Source: Halomonas sp. HAL1 (GTDB lineage: Bacteria; Pseudomonadota; Gammaproteobacteria; Pseudomonadales; Halomonadaceae). Taken from it: a DNA stretch of 64,000 bases. Shown one piece after another: positions 10,086 to 18,904 of this stretch (positions within the stretch are counted from its first letter, which is position 1; the number at the start of each line of letters is the position of its first letter). The position numbers and the translations under genes are program-made. The notes under the pieces were generated by a model that was not told the DNA's origin, made no database searches, and saw only the letters and a program-made list of their open reading frames with translations. The stretch covers positions 3,472,001 to 3,536,000 of the forward strand of contig NZ_CP130610.1 of the NCBI RefSeq assembly GCF_030544485.1. The letters are read 5' to 3'.

Positions 10086-11066
10086 TCAGCTGCTGACAAT
10101 CACCTGCTCACGTAACTCTTTTGGCATGGAAAAAGTAATGGTTTCTTCGCGGCCTTGTATCTCTTCGGGCACAGCAGCGCCCATGGTCTGAAGCTTGGCG
10201 ATCACGCCTTTGACCAGTACTTCAGGGGCACTGGCACCTGCAGTAACACCGATACGGCGCACATTTTCAAGCCATTGGGGATCAATCTGTTCGGCATTGT
10301 CGATCAGGTAGGCGGGTGTGCCCATCCGCTCAGAGAGCTCTCTTAAGCGGTTCGAGTTTGAGCTATTGGGGCTACCGACCACTAATAACAAATCACTCTG
10401 GGCGGCTAGCTCACGCACGGCATCCTGGCGGTTTTGCGTGGCGTAACAGATATCATCATTGCGTGGCCCTTGAATCTCGGAAAACTTGTCGCGCAAGGCA
10501 TCAATCACTTTGGCGGTGTCATCCATTGAGAGCGTGGTTTGCGTTACGAAGGCAATCTTGGAGGGATCACGCACTTCCAGTTTAGCAACGTCTTTCTCGT
10601 CCTCAACCAAATAGATACGCCCGCCGTGGGAGGTATCGTAACGCCCCATGGTGCCTTCGACTTCCGGGTGACCTTCATGGCCAATCAGAATGCACTCCTG
10701 CCCACGTTTGGCGTAGCGCAACACTTCCAGGTGCACCTTGGTCACTAGCGGGCAAGTGGCGTCAAATACCTTCAACCCCCGGCGTTCGGCATCGGCTTGC
10801 ACCGCACGGGAAACACCGTGGGCAGAGAAAATGACAATGACGTCATCCGGCACTTCATCCAGCTCTTCAACGAACACAGCACCGCGGGCGCGCAGTGTCT
10901 CGACCACAAAGCGGTTATGGACAACCTCGTGGCGCACATAAATAGGCGGGCCAAAGACATCCAGTGCGCGATTGACGATATCAATCGCACGATCCACACC
11001 GGCACAAAAGCCGCGCGGGTTGGCCAATTTAATTTCGATAGGCTGTGTTTGCTGCGTGCTTGTCAT
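10086..11066 (-). CDS. ispH: 4-hydroxy-3-methylbut-2-enyl diphosphate reductase
   Basis: A 326-residue [4Fe-4S] enzyme performing the last step of the MEP pathway, HMBPP to IPP and DMAPP, in the cytoplasm. Seen: three cluster cysteines in NPRGFCAGV (21), DATCPLV (105) and [11 protein letters not shown] (207), the substrate-binding [13 protein letters not shown], the TQTTLS motif and [10 protein letters not shown]. The order fkpB-ispH followed by type IV pilin genes matches the pseudomonad-type arrangement. It starts 30 bases after fkpB, with an AAGG site, and is probably part of the ribF-ileS-lspA-fkpB-ispH transcript. Confidence 0.96.
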   Translation of the reverse strand: MTSTQQTQPIEIKLANPRGFCAGVDRAIDIVNRALDVFGPPIYVRHEVVHNRFVVETLRARGAVFVEELDEVPDDVIVIFSAHGVSRAVQADAERRGLKVFDATCPLVTKVHLEVLRYAKRGQECILIGHEGHPEVEGTMGRYDTSHGGRIYLVEDEKDVAKLEVRDPSKIAFVTQTTLSMDDTAKVIDALRDKFSEIQGPRNDDICYATQNRQDAVRELAAQSDLLLVVGSPNSSNSNRLRELSERMGTPAYLIDNAEQIDPQWLENVRRIGVTAGASAPEVLVKGVIAKLQTMGAAVPEEIQGREETITFSMPKELREQVIVSS

Positions 11067-11096
11067 AAGAGCGCCTTGATGCGACGTAGCATCTGC

Positions 11097-11543
11097 TTAA
11101 TGAGTGTTCACCGGCTTAACGTCCAGTACTTCTACTTCAAACGTAAGCGTGCGGCCTGCTAACGGGTGATTGAAATCCACCTCAATACGATCACCCTCTA
11201 TGGTTTTGACCACGCCTGGCAATTCCGTTCCCGCTTTATCGGCAAACGACATCACCATGCCAATTTCCGGGGGTTCGTCACCAAAATCTGTCCGCTTAAG
11301 GGTCTGAATATTTTGTGGGTTATGCTGACCGAAAGCATGTTCCGGAGTGATCTGAAACGTCCCCTCTTGGCCGGCGGTCATGCCTTTAATCGGATGCTCA
11401 AAACCGGGCGGCAGGTTCCCATCGCCCACTTCGAAGGTGGCCGGTGCTTTGTCTTTGGTGGAGTCCACCAAAGTGCCGTCTTCCAGCTTTAAGGTGAAGT
11501 GTAGCGTCACTTCCATGCCGTCATCGATTAGATAGTCACTCAT
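11097..11543 (-). CDS. fkpB: FKBP-type peptidyl-prolyl isomerase (SlpA type)
   Basis: A 148-residue cytoplasmic FKBP/SlyD-like prolyl isomerase of the short SlpA (FkpB) type. Seen: the N-terminal FKBP strands (VTLHFTLKLEDGTLVDST), LPPGFEHPIKGM, an inserted flap region with TPEHAFGQHNPQNIQ, and the closing VDFNHPLAGRTLTFEVEVLDV. The His/Cys-rich metal tail of SlyD is absent. ATG at 11543 is used; the frame continues four codons upstream to 11555. The position between lspA and ispH is the standard one. Confidence 0.93.
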   Translation of the reverse strand: MSDYLIDDGMEVTLHFTLKLEDGTLVDSTKDKAPATFEVGDGNLPPGFEHPIKGMTAGQEGTFQITPEHAFGQHNPQNIQTLKRTDFGDEPPEIGMVMSFADKAGTELPGVVKTIEGDRIEVDFNHPLAGRTLTFEVEVLDVKPVNTH

Positions 11544-11562
11544 TGCAGTTCTCAACGTTCAA

Positions 11563-12096
11563 TTAATGGGAAGTTTCGGCCACTTTTTTGCGCCGCCGCT
11601 CGCCCATAATGGATTCCCAGATTAAAGCGACAGCCCCCAGGGTAATCGCAATATCCGCCACATTAAACGCCGGGTAGTACCACCCAGCGGCGTGGAAAGA
11701 GAGAAAATCGACCACATAGCCATGCACCAAGCGGTCATAAAGATTCCCCAGCGCACCACCGATAATCAACGGCAGCGCGATCGCCAACAGCTTTTCATCG
11801 TGTTTGATGCGTGTGAGCCAAATGGTTAAGCCTACCGTCGCGCCAATCGCAATCAGGGCGAAGAACCAGCGCTGCCAGCCGGGGTGAGTGGCTAAAAAGC
11901 TGAATGCCGCGCCAGTGTTGTGTAGCAGTGTCAGATTAAAGAACGGCAACACTTCCACTGGCTGAGCATAGCCGAGCTGGCTGCTGGCCACGTATTTCGT
12001 GGCCAAATCCAATACAATCACTACCACCGCTAGCCATAGCCAGCGCAGCGGCCGCTGCATCGGCGGCCGCGCGCTGGCATGGCTCGACGTATTCAT
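11563..12096 (-). CDS. lspA: Lipoprotein signal peptidase (signal peptidase II)
   Basis: A 177-residue four-helix inner-membrane aspartyl protease that removes lipoprotein signal peptides after diacylglyceryl modification. Seen: the two catalytic aspartates in GYVVDF (130) and FNVADIA (148), the conserved LLHNTGAAFSFL and GGALGNLYDRLVHG. ATG at 12096 gives a cytoplasmic Arg-rich N-terminus (RPPMQRPLRW) before helix 1. An upstream ATG at 12123 would overlap the end of ileS; an AAGGAAGG site lies 13 bases before the chosen start and could serve translation coupled to ileS. Confidence 0.94.
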   Translation of the reverse strand: MNTSSHASARPPMQRPLRWLWLAVVVIVLDLATKYVASSQLGYAQPVEVLPFFNLTLLHNTGAAFSFLATHPGWQRWFFALIAIGATVGLTIWLTRIKHDEKLLAIALPLIIGGALGNLYDRLVHGYVVDFLSFHAAGWYYPAFNVADIAITLGAVALIWESIMGERRRKKVAETSH

Positions 12097-12115
12097 ATCA
12101 GGCGTATTTCCTTCT

Positions 12116-14953
12116 TTAAGCATAGTAACGAGTCTCACCACTGCCTTCAGGGAGGTTGCTGATACAGCGCCCGCATAGATCTGGATGCTCGGCATGCGTG
12201 CCTACATCCGGGCGATGGTGCCAGCAGCGCTCACACTTGGTGTTGTCGCTGGCTTTGACCACCACTTTCAAGCCTTCAAGCTCCGTTGTTTCCGCCTCTA
12301 CATCACCTGCTTCAGCCAGAGGTTTCAGCGTGACTTCGCTAGTGAGTATGACAAAGCGCAGTTCATCGCCCAGTTTAGTCAGCGTCGCCTGCAGTTCATC
12401 GCTCACGTATAGCGTGACCTCTGCCGCCAGGCTGCCCTTGATCACTTTGGCATTACGGGCGTCTTCCAGGCACTTGTTAACCGAGTGCTTAACCTCTAGC
12501 ACCTGCTCCCAGAACGCGCGGCCCAAATCAGCGTTATCGTCCAGGCTACCCAGATCCGTGTAGTAGGTCTCAAGCAACACGCTGTCGCCACGCTTACCGG
12601 GGATATTCTCGTGGATCTCTTCTGCGGTGAAGGAGAGAATCGGCGCAATCCAGCGGCTTAGCGCTTCCACCACGTGATAGAGCGCGGTTTGCGCACTACG
12701 GCGTGCCAGTGAGTCGGTTTGTGTGGTGTATTGGCGGTCCTTGATGACGTCTAAATAGAAGCCACCCAGCTCCCGGGCACAGAAGCCGTGTACCTGCTGA
12801 TATACATCCAGGAAGCGGTACTCTTCATAGGCTTTTTCGATCCGCGCTTGCAGCTGGTAAGCACGATCCACGACCCACTGATCCAGCGCCAACATATCGC
12901 CAAATGCGACTTGGTTTTTCTCTGGATCAAACCCGTTAAGGTTTGAAAGCAGAAAGCGTGCAGTGTTCCGAATCCGCCGATATACGTCTGACGTGCGCTT
13001 CAAAATCTCGTCGGAAACGGCCATTTCGCCAGAGTAATCGGTGGAGGCGACCCATAGGCGCAGAATATCACCGCCCAGCTTATCCATCACTTCCTGGGGC
13101 GCGACCACGTTACCCAGCGATTTGGACTGTTTGCGGCCCTGGGAATCAACGGTAAAGCCGTGGGTCAGCAGCTGACGATAAGGCGGATGACCGTCAATGG
13201 CCGAGCCGGTCAGCAGTGACGAGTGGAACCAGCCACGGTGCTGGTCCGAGCCTTCCAGATAGAGATCCGCTCGCGGGCCGCTTTCATGGCCGTGCGGGTG
13301 CGAGCCACGCAATACGTGGCGGTGTGTGGTACCGGAGTCAAACCATACATCGAGTGTATCGGTGACTTTGTCGTAATCCGCCGCTTCCGCACCCAATAAC
13401 TCAGCGGGGTCGAGCTTGAACCAAGCATTGATACCTTCTAGCTCAACGCGCTTGGCCGCCTCTTCCATCAAGCCAACGGTGCGCGGGTGCAGCTCACCGG
13501 TTTGCTTGTGTAAGAAGAACGGAATCGGCACGCCCCAGTTGCGCTGGCGGGAGATACACCAGTCCGGGCGGTTTGCAATCATGCTGTGCAGGCGCGCCTG
13601 ACCCCAGGCGGGCGTAAACGCCGTGGCCTCGATGCCTTCGAGAGCACGCTCGCGCAGCGTTTTGCCGTCTTTGCCTTGAATATCCATGCCCACAAACCAT
13701 TGCGCCGTGGCCCGGTAGATCACCGGCGTTTTGTGGCGCCAGCAGTGCATATAACTGTGTTTAATCGGAATATGCGCCATCAGCGCACCGACTTCGCGCA
13801 GCTTTTCGACGATATGGGGATTGGCTTTCCAAATCATCTGGCCGCCGAAGAACGGCAGGTCGTCAGCGTAAACGCCGTTGCCCTGCACCGGGTTAAGCAT
13901 GTCATCGAACTCCATTCCATGCTCGCGGCAGGTCAAAAAGTCATCCATGCCGTAAGAAGGAGCGGAGTGAACAATACCCGTGCTGCCCACTTCGGACTCG
14001 ACATACTCCGCCAAATAAACCGGCGAGAGACGATCATAAAACGGGTGACGGAAATTGATCAGATCAAGCTGTTTGCCTTGCGTCGTGGCAATCACTTCGC
14101 CTTGCAGGCCAAAGCGCTCTAGGCAGCTCTCCACCAACTCTTCCGCCAGCAGCAATAGCCGCTCACCAGTATCAACCAGTGCGTAGGTGAACTCGGGGTG
14201 AACGTTCAACGCTTGGTTGGCCGGAATGGTCCAAGGCGTGGTGGTCCAGATCACTACCGCCGCCGGTTTAGACAGTTCGCTTAAACCGAACGCGGCCGCC
14301 AGCTTGTCGGCGTCTTCCACGGGGAAGGCAACGTCGATGGCATCGGATTTTTTATCTGCGTACTCGACTTCGGCTTCCGCCAGCGCTGAGCCACAGTCAA
14401 AGCACCAGTTCACCGGCTTCAAGCCTTTAAATACGTAGCCCGCATCGACCATCTCGGCCAAGGCACGAATCTCGCCCGCTTCGTTGGCAAAATCCATGGT
14501 GCGGTATGGGTGATCCCAATCGCCAATAATGCCCAAACGCACAAAGTCGGCCAACTGCGTTTCGATTTGCGCACCGGCGTATTCACGGCAAAGCTCGCGG
14601 GCGTGTTCCGGCGCCAAGTGCTTGCCATGGGTGGTTTCTACCTTGTGCTCAATGGGCAAACCGTGGCAGTCCCAACCCGGCACATAAGGGGCGTCAAAAC
14701 CGGCTAAATTCTTCGATTTAACAATAATATCTTTAAGAATTTTATTAACGGCGTGACCGATATGAATACTGCCGTTGGCGTAAGGAGGGCCATCGTGTAG
14801 TACAAACAGCGGCGCACCTGCGCGCGCTTCACGCAGGCGCTGGTAAATGTTCATATCCTGCCACTGGGAAACCCGCCCTGGCTCTTGCTTTGGCAGCATG
14901 CCGCGCATGGGGAAATCAGTTTCAGGCAAATTCAGCGTGTGCTTATAATCCAT
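12116..14953 (-). CDS. ileS: Isoleucyl-tRNA synthetase
   Basis: A 945-residue class Ia synthetase charging tRNA-Ile, with a CP1 editing domain. Seen: the HIGH motif [11 protein letters not shown] (64-67), [13 protein letters not shown], editing-domain residues around [11 protein letters not shown], the [14 protein letters not shown] block, a KMSKS-loop variant reading KQSKS (about 600), and the C-terminal zinc site CERCWHHRP ... CGRCISN. The frame is open to 15160, within ribF, but ATG at 14953 gives the standard N-terminus [18 protein letters not shown]. It starts 7 bases after the ribF stop, supporting co-transcription. Confidence 0.96.
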   Translation of the reverse strand: MDYKHTLNLPETDFPMRGMLPKQEPGRVSQWQDMNIYQRLREARAGAPLFVLHDGPPYANGSIHIGHAVNKILKDIIVKSKNLAGFDAPYVPGWDCHGLPIEHKVETTHGKHLAPEHARELCREYAGAQIETQLADFVRLGIIGDWDHPYRTMDFANEAGEIRALAEMVDAGYVFKGLKPVNWCFDCGSALAEAEVEYADKKSDAIDVAFPVEDADKLAAAFGLSELSKPAAVVIWTTTPWTIPANQALNVHPEFTYALVDTGERLLLLAEELVESCLERFGLQGEVIATTQGKQLDLINFRHPFYDRLSPVYLAEYVESEVGSTGIVHSAPSYGMDDFLTCREHGMEFDDMLNPVQGNGVYADDLPFFGGQMIWKANPHIVEKLREVGALMAHIPIKHSYMHCWRHKTPVIYRATAQWFVGMDIQGKDGKTLRERALEGIEATAFTPAWGQARLHSMIANRPDWCISRQRNWGVPIPFFLHKQTGELHPRTVGLMEEAAKRVELEGINAWFKLDPAELLGAEAADYDKVTDTLDVWFDSGTTHRHVLRGSHPHGHESGPRADLYLEGSDQHRGWFHSSLLTGSAIDGHPPYRQLLTHGFTVDSQGRKQSKSLGNVVAPQEVMDKLGGDILRLWVASTDYSGEMAVSDEILKRTSDVYRRIRNTARFLLSNLNGFDPEKNQVAFGDMLALDQWVVDRAYQLQARIEKAYEEYRFLDVYQQVHGFCARELGGFYLDVIKDRQYTTQTDSLARRSAQTALYHVVEALSRWIAPILSFTAEEIHENIPGKRGDSVLLETYYTDLGSLDDNADLGRAFWEQVLEVKHSVNKCLEDARNAKVIKGSLAAEVTLYVSDELQATLTKLGDELRFVILTSEVTLKPLAEAGDVEAETTELEGLKVVVKASDNTKCERCWHHRPDVGTHAEHPDLCGRCISNLPEGSGETRYYA

Positions 14954-14960
14954 GGTCTGG

Positions 14961-16043
14961 TCAGCCGTTGTTAGTATCAGCGGCATCATCCGCCGAAGAA
15001 GAATCAGAAGAAATCGTATTTGAAGACGCCGCACTTGAAGACATTGCACTTGAAGACATGGCCTCACGCCCAAGCGGGGCCGAGGCCAGCGGAAGAGAAT
15101 AGTCGTGGTTAGCCACTGCCGCCGTAAAGTAGTGGCGAGCACGGGCTTGGTCACGTTCAATTTGCGCTTTCAGCGCTTCAAGGCCGTCAAACTTGACCTC
15201 GCCCCGCAGTCGCGTACAGGGGTATACCGTCATGCGTTGACCATAAAGGTCACCGGCAAAATCCAGCAGGTGCACCTCAAGGGTCGGCCGCTCTGAACCC
15301 ACCGTCGGGCGAAAGCCAACATTGGCAACGCCCGGGTAGCGTTCGCCGTTTGCAAGCTCAGCGACCACGGCAAAGACTCCCCGCAGCGTTAACGGCTGAG
15401 GCAGCAGCGGTAAGTTGGCTGTGGGTACGCCAATCGTGCGCCCCAACTGCTGATCACGCACCACACGGCCATGCAACGAATAGGGGCGGCCCAGCAAACG
15501 CGCCGCGGCAGAAAAGTTGCCACTGGCAAGCAACGTACGCACCCGCGTACTGGAAACCCGCTCGTCATCCACGGTAAAAGTGCGAGTGTGCTCTACCCCA
15601 AACCCCTGTTCGCGGCCCACTTCCGCCAGCAACGCAAAATCACCGCGACGGTCGCAGCCAAAGCGGAAGTCATCACCCACCACCAAGTGCTTAACGCCGA
15701 GCCCATCAATCAATACCTGATCGATAAACTCGCGCCCCGTCAGGCTGCGCAGCGTATCGTTAAACGGCAGCACCAGCACTTGTTCCGCGCCAAAATCACG
15801 CAGTAAGCGCACTTTTTCACGCAGGCGGGTTAACCGCGGCGGCGCTTGGTCACCGGCAAAAAATTCGCGCGGCTGGGGCTCGAACACCACCACTGTCAGC
15901 GGCACACTCCAGCGTGCGGCATGTTCACGGCACTGCTGAAGAATGGCCTGATGGCCGCGATGCACACCATCGAAGTTACCGATCGTCGCAACGCAGCCAC
16001 GATGAGCCGCTTTCAAGTTGTGCAGACCTCGAATGACGCGCAT
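14961..16043 (-). CDS. ribF: Bifunctional riboflavin kinase / FAD synthetase
   Basis: A 360-residue cytoplasmic enzyme converting riboflavin to FMN and then FAD. Seen: the adenylyltransferase domain with [13 protein letters not shown] (about 20-31) and [15 protein letters not shown], then the kinase domain with [13 protein letters not shown] and the closing [18 protein letters not shown]. The family usually ends near residue 310; here about 50 extra residues follow, rich in Ser and Ala ([17 protein letters not shown] and onward), encoded by short 15-bp direct repeats near 15025-15060. A GAGGTG site precedes ATG 16043. It is the first gene of the ribF-ileS-lspA block downstream of murJ. Confidence 0.95.
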   Translation of the reverse strand: MRVIRGLHNLKAAHRGCVATIGNFDGVHRGHQAILQQCREHAARWSVPLTVVVFEPQPREFFAGDQAPPRLTRLREKVRLLRDFGAEQVLVLPFNDTLRSLTGREFIDQVLIDGLGVKHLVVGDDFRFGCDRRGDFALLAEVGREQGFGVEHTRTFTVDDERVSSTRVRTLLASGNFSAAARLLGRPYSLHGRVVRDQQLGRTIGVPTANLPLLPQPLTLRGVFAVVAELANGERYPGVANVGFRPTVGSERPTLEVHLLDFAGDLYGQRMTVYPCTRLRGEVKFDGLEALKAQIERDQARARHYFTAAVANHDYSLPLASAPLGREAMSSSAMSSSAASSNTISSDSSSADDAADTNNG

Positions 16044-16108
16044 GGCACCTCAGCCGTTGGGAGGACAAAGCCTCTGATTATAACGAACCCGCACGCCAGG
16101 GTGCAGCG

Positions 16109-17692
16109 TTATGAGTGCATTTTAAAATGACGGATGCGTAAACCTAATGCTGCCAGCCACGCGAAGTAGAGTGAACCGCCCATTACCACCAGCCCAGTCA
16201 CCCAGCTTATCCGCTGCCACAGGCCAAAGGAGAGCCACGCTTGCCAGTCCGGCGCCACAAAATAGAGTGCCGCACACATTAACCCACTGCCACCAATTAA
16301 CTGTACCGAATAACGCTTCCAGCCCGGCTGAAACACCAGCACACCCTGTTTATGCAGCAGATAACCCAGCAGGCCAGCGTTCAAGAAGGCCGACAGCGCT
16401 GTGGCCAACGCCAACCCGGCATGCGCCAGCGGCCAAATTAGCAGCAGGTTAAGCACCATATTAGCGACCATGGCGATAATGCCTACCTTTACCGGGGTTT
16501 TGGTGTCTTGACGGGCAAAAAAGCCCGGTGCCAATACTTTGATTAGCATAAAGGCTACCAAACCGAAGGCGTAAGCGCGCAGGCTCATCGCCGCCATTTG
16601 GATGTCGTTGTCAGTCATCGCGCCGTAATGGAATAGCGTGATTAACAGCGGCTCAGCCAACACCGCCAGCGCTAGCGCCGCGGGCAAGCCTAACAGCAAC
16701 ACAATGCGAATAGCCCAATCGAGCATCGCAGCAAAGTGCTCTTTGGACTGGTCAGCATGGCGCTTGGAAAGCGCTGGCAAAATCACCGTACCAATCGCCA
16801 CCCCAAACACGCCTAGCGGCAGTTCTACCAACCGGTCAGAGTAATAGAGCCACGACACGCTACCCGCCGCTAGCAACGAAGCCAAGACCGTATCCAACAG
16901 CAGATTAATTTGCGATACCGACACCCCAAACAGCGCAGGCCCCATCAATTTCAGTATGCGCCGTACGCCCTCGTGGGCAAAGTTTGGCCAGGGTGTGGGC
17001 ATCAGCCCCAAGCGTAATAAAAACGGCACTTGAAAAACCAGCTGCGCAGCCCCGGCGATCAGCACGCCCCAGGCCAGCGCCATGGCAGGCTCTTCCATTA
17101 GCGGCATTAAAAATAGCGCCGCACCTATCAGCGAAAGATTAAGCAATACCGGGGTAAACGCGGGCACTGCAAAACGGTTCCAGGTATTCAACACACTGCC
17201 TGAAAAGGCAGTAAGCGAAATCAGCAATAAATAGGGAAACGTTAAGCGCAGCATATCCGCGGTCAGCGCTAGCTTTTCCGGTTCACTGCCAAACCCGGGG
17301 GCAAACACCCAAATCAACCACGGCGCGCAGAGCATTGCCACGGCAGTAATCAGCGCCAGCACTGCGGTTAAGCTACCCGCGGTCGCATTTAGCAGCTCGC
17401 GTATCTCCTCCCGATTACGCTGGGTAGAGTACTCCGAAAGCACCGGCACGAAGGCTTGATTGAAGGCCCCTTCAGCAAATAGACGGCGCAAAAAATTAGG
17501 GATCTTAAACGCCACGAAAAACGCATCGGCGCCATCCCCTGCCCCTAATAAGGTAGCGATAACCACGTCGCGCGCCAGCCCCATCACCCTCGACAGCATC
17601 GTCATCGCACTGACGACGAGACCCGAGCGCATTAGCCCGCGGCGGACTATTGCGGTGTTTGAGGAAGAGTTGGGAGCTTTCTTCGCTGTCAT
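16109..17692 (-). CDS. murJ: Lipid II flippase MurJ
   Basis: A 527-residue MOP-superfamily inner-membrane protein that flips lipid II for peptidoglycan synthesis. Seen: the N-terminal signature LRSGLVVSAMTMLSRVMGLARDV, VIATLLGAGDGADAFFVAFKIPNFLRRLFAEGAF, QAFVPVLSEY, the essential Arg-containing cavity region, and helices through to the end with a short cationic tail (RIRHFKMHS). The gene lies between rpsT and ribF, as in pseudomonads. Its leader consists of a 13-bp tandem repeat (see separate entry) whose last unit supplies the GGAT just before the ATG. Confidence 0.95.
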   Translation of the reverse strand: MTAKKAPNSSSNTAIVRRGLMRSGLVVSAMTMLSRVMGLARDVVIATLLGAGDGADAFFVAFKIPNFLRRLFAEGAFNQAFVPVLSEYSTQRNREEIRELLNATAGSLTAVLALITAVAMLCAPWLIWVFAPGFGSEPEKLALTADMLRLTFPYLLLISLTAFSGSVLNTWNRFAVPAFTPVLLNLSLIGAALFLMPLMEEPAMALAWGVLIAGAAQLVFQVPFLLRLGLMPTPWPNFAHEGVRRILKLMGPALFGVSVSQINLLLDTVLASLLAAGSVSWLYYSDRLVELPLGVFGVAIGTVILPALSKRHADQSKEHFAAMLDWAIRIVLLLGLPAALALAVLAEPLLITLFHYGAMTDNDIQMAAMSLRAYAFGLVAFMLIKVLAPGFFARQDTKTPVKVGIIAMVANMVLNLLLIWPLAHAGLALATALSAFLNAGLLGYLLHKQGVLVFQPGWKRYSVQLIGGSGLMCAALYFVAPDWQAWLSFGLWQRISWVTGLVVMGGSLYFAWLAALGLRIRHFKMHS

Positions 17693-17697
17693 AAGCT

Positions 17698-17778
17698 ATC
17701 CACAAAAACCATCCAGAAAAACCATCCAGAAAAACTATCTAGAAAGACTGTCTAGAAAAACCATCCAGAAAAATCATT
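17698..17778. repeat. 13-bp imperfect tandem repeat, about six copies, in the murJ leader
   Basis: On the plus strand the unit reads approximately ATCCAGAAAAACC and is repeated about six times with small changes (atccacaaaaacc, atccagaaaaacc twice, atctagaaagact, gtctagaaaaacc, atccagaaaaatc). On the murJ strand it reads TTTTTCTGGATGG, a U-rich run followed by GGAUGG. The copy nearest the gene forms the only Shine-Dalgarno-like element for murJ. The array fills nearly the whole interval between the rpsT terminator and murJ. Confidence 0.85.
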
Positions 17779-17785
17779 CAGACAC

Positions 17786-17812
17786 AAAAAAACCGGCCGC
17801 AGCCGGTTTTTT
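17786..17812 (-). terminator. Terminator after rpsT
   Basis: Stem CCGGC/GCCGG (17793-17797 with 17802-17806) with a 4-base loop, extended by A/T pairs and flanked by an A run on one side and a T run on the other, so it can act in both directions. It lies 16 bases past the rpsT stop. Confidence 0.88.
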
Positions 17813-17827
17813 ATGGCGCCTGCCGGC

Positions 17828-18094
17828 TTACGCCGCCAGTGCCTTAATACGCTTGTTCAAACGGCTCTTCAGGCGAGCTGCTTTCTTCTTAGACAGCACG
17901 TCCTTGTCTGCAATACGGTCCACGACCGGCTGCATGGCCTTGAACTCTTCCATTGCCTTAGCGTGGTCGCCGGTGCTGATCGCTTTCACTACACGCTTGA
18001 TGTAGGTGCGGACCATGCTGCGCTGGCTGGATTTCAGGACGCGACGGTTCTCGGCCTGGCGGGCGCGCTTGCGAGCTTGCTTGCTGTTCGCCAC
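17828..18094 (-). CDS. rpsT: 30S ribosomal protein S20
   Basis: An 88-residue basic protein that binds 16S rRNA in the small subunit. Seen: the family N-terminus ANSKQARKRARQAENRR, Lys/Arg-rich helices and VLSKKKAARLKSRLNKRIKAL at the end. The start codon is GTG at 18094 with a strong AAGGAG site 8 bases upstream. A non-ATG start is also known for rpsT in enterobacteria, where S20 represses its own translation; the same control is plausible here. It is followed by its own terminator. Confidence 0.97.
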   Translation of the reverse strand: MANSKQARKRARQAENRRVLKSSQRSMVRTYIKRVVKAISTGDHAKAMEEFKAMQPVVDRIADKDVLSKKKAARLKSRLNKRIKALAA

Positions 18095-18904
18095 AGGGTA
18101 TCTCCTTGGAGAATAAAGGTTGCCGAAAAAACGGCAACGAAATTAAATATGTGTTTGTCGGCTGCGCTATGACAGTACGACGTTCCGCAACATGACATTT
18201 CTAAATCAACCAGTTGATTTGGCAGGCTTTTCACCCTACCAAAACGTATAATAGGCAGTTAAATCGAGCTGCCCATTCACGGGTCTGTCTGAGAGGATGG
18301 CATAGTCTATCACGCGCCATGCGCGCTTGCTAGCAACGGCTGCGCGTCGAACAACGTTCAATGCGTGGCCTTTTAGCTTTTGAAGCAGTACCACGGCGGT
18401 GAAGCAAGAACGACGAAGCATGCTCGTCCCCACGATGAACCATATTCACTCAGAAATTCGCTTAGGAGACTTCAAGTGATGGTGGAGCCATTTAAAAACA
18501 ATGACTTAGAAATTATGAAAAATAACCATTCCATACAGATAGCAATGAAAATATTAAAAATAAATACGTAACATAACCGTAAGTATACAACCATAAGTCT
18601 AATACAGTATAATTTACCTACTATTAGAAAAACTAACATTAACGGCCTATCGAGACATACTTAAGCAGCTACCAAAACCGTCTTAATTTAAGTTTATCTA
18701 ATACAATGTTTCCTAAGCAAGGGTATATCACGTTGCCAGCAGCAGATGCATGCTAAACGCCTGTGAAACAACAATGCGTTAAAACTAAACTGAACGACAC
18801 GCTACTTTTCATCATCATTTAGTGCGCTTGCCAGAACCTATATTCCTAAGAAATAGGATAGCAATCGCTAATTAATATTAGTATTCTTTTGATTGCCTAG
18901 CAGC
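18095..18904. other. AT-rich intergenic region between divergent rpsT and the PAS-GGDEF-EAL gene
   Basis: About 810 bases with no convincing large gene. The left part (to about 18260) holds the rpsT leader; a TATTAT-like -10 can be read on the minus strand near 18247, but no good -35 was found. From about 18480 to 18900 the DNA becomes clearly AT-rich. A 31-codon frame with a good ribosome-binding site (18476-18571, listed separately) lies here. Near 18842-18882 are imperfect inverted repeats (TATTCCTAAGAAATAGGATA, and CTAAT-TAAT-ATTAG) just upstream of the c-di-GMP gene, possible operator or promoter elements. Confidence 0.5.
18476..18571 (+). CDS. Candidate small ORF, 31 codons
   Basis: A short plus-strand frame starting GTG-ATG-GTG (18476-18484, all in frame) and ending TAA at 18569-18571. 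AGGAG at 18464-18468 lies 7 bases before the GTG. The product would be about 31 residues, rich in Lys, Asn and Ile (VEPFKNNDLEIM and onward). No recognised domain, signal peptide or membrane helix. It may be a small protein, a leader peptide or a truncated gene; the composition follows the local AT-rich DNA, so chance is a real alternative. Confidence 0.25.
   Translation: MMVEPFKNNDLEIMKNNHSIQIAMKILKINT

Noticed and set aside
10007..10099. Longer start for the pilE-like gene reaching into ispH
   Set aside because: It would give a leader of about 50 residues before the prepilin cleavage site; the GTG at 10006 with AGGAG upstream is a better start.
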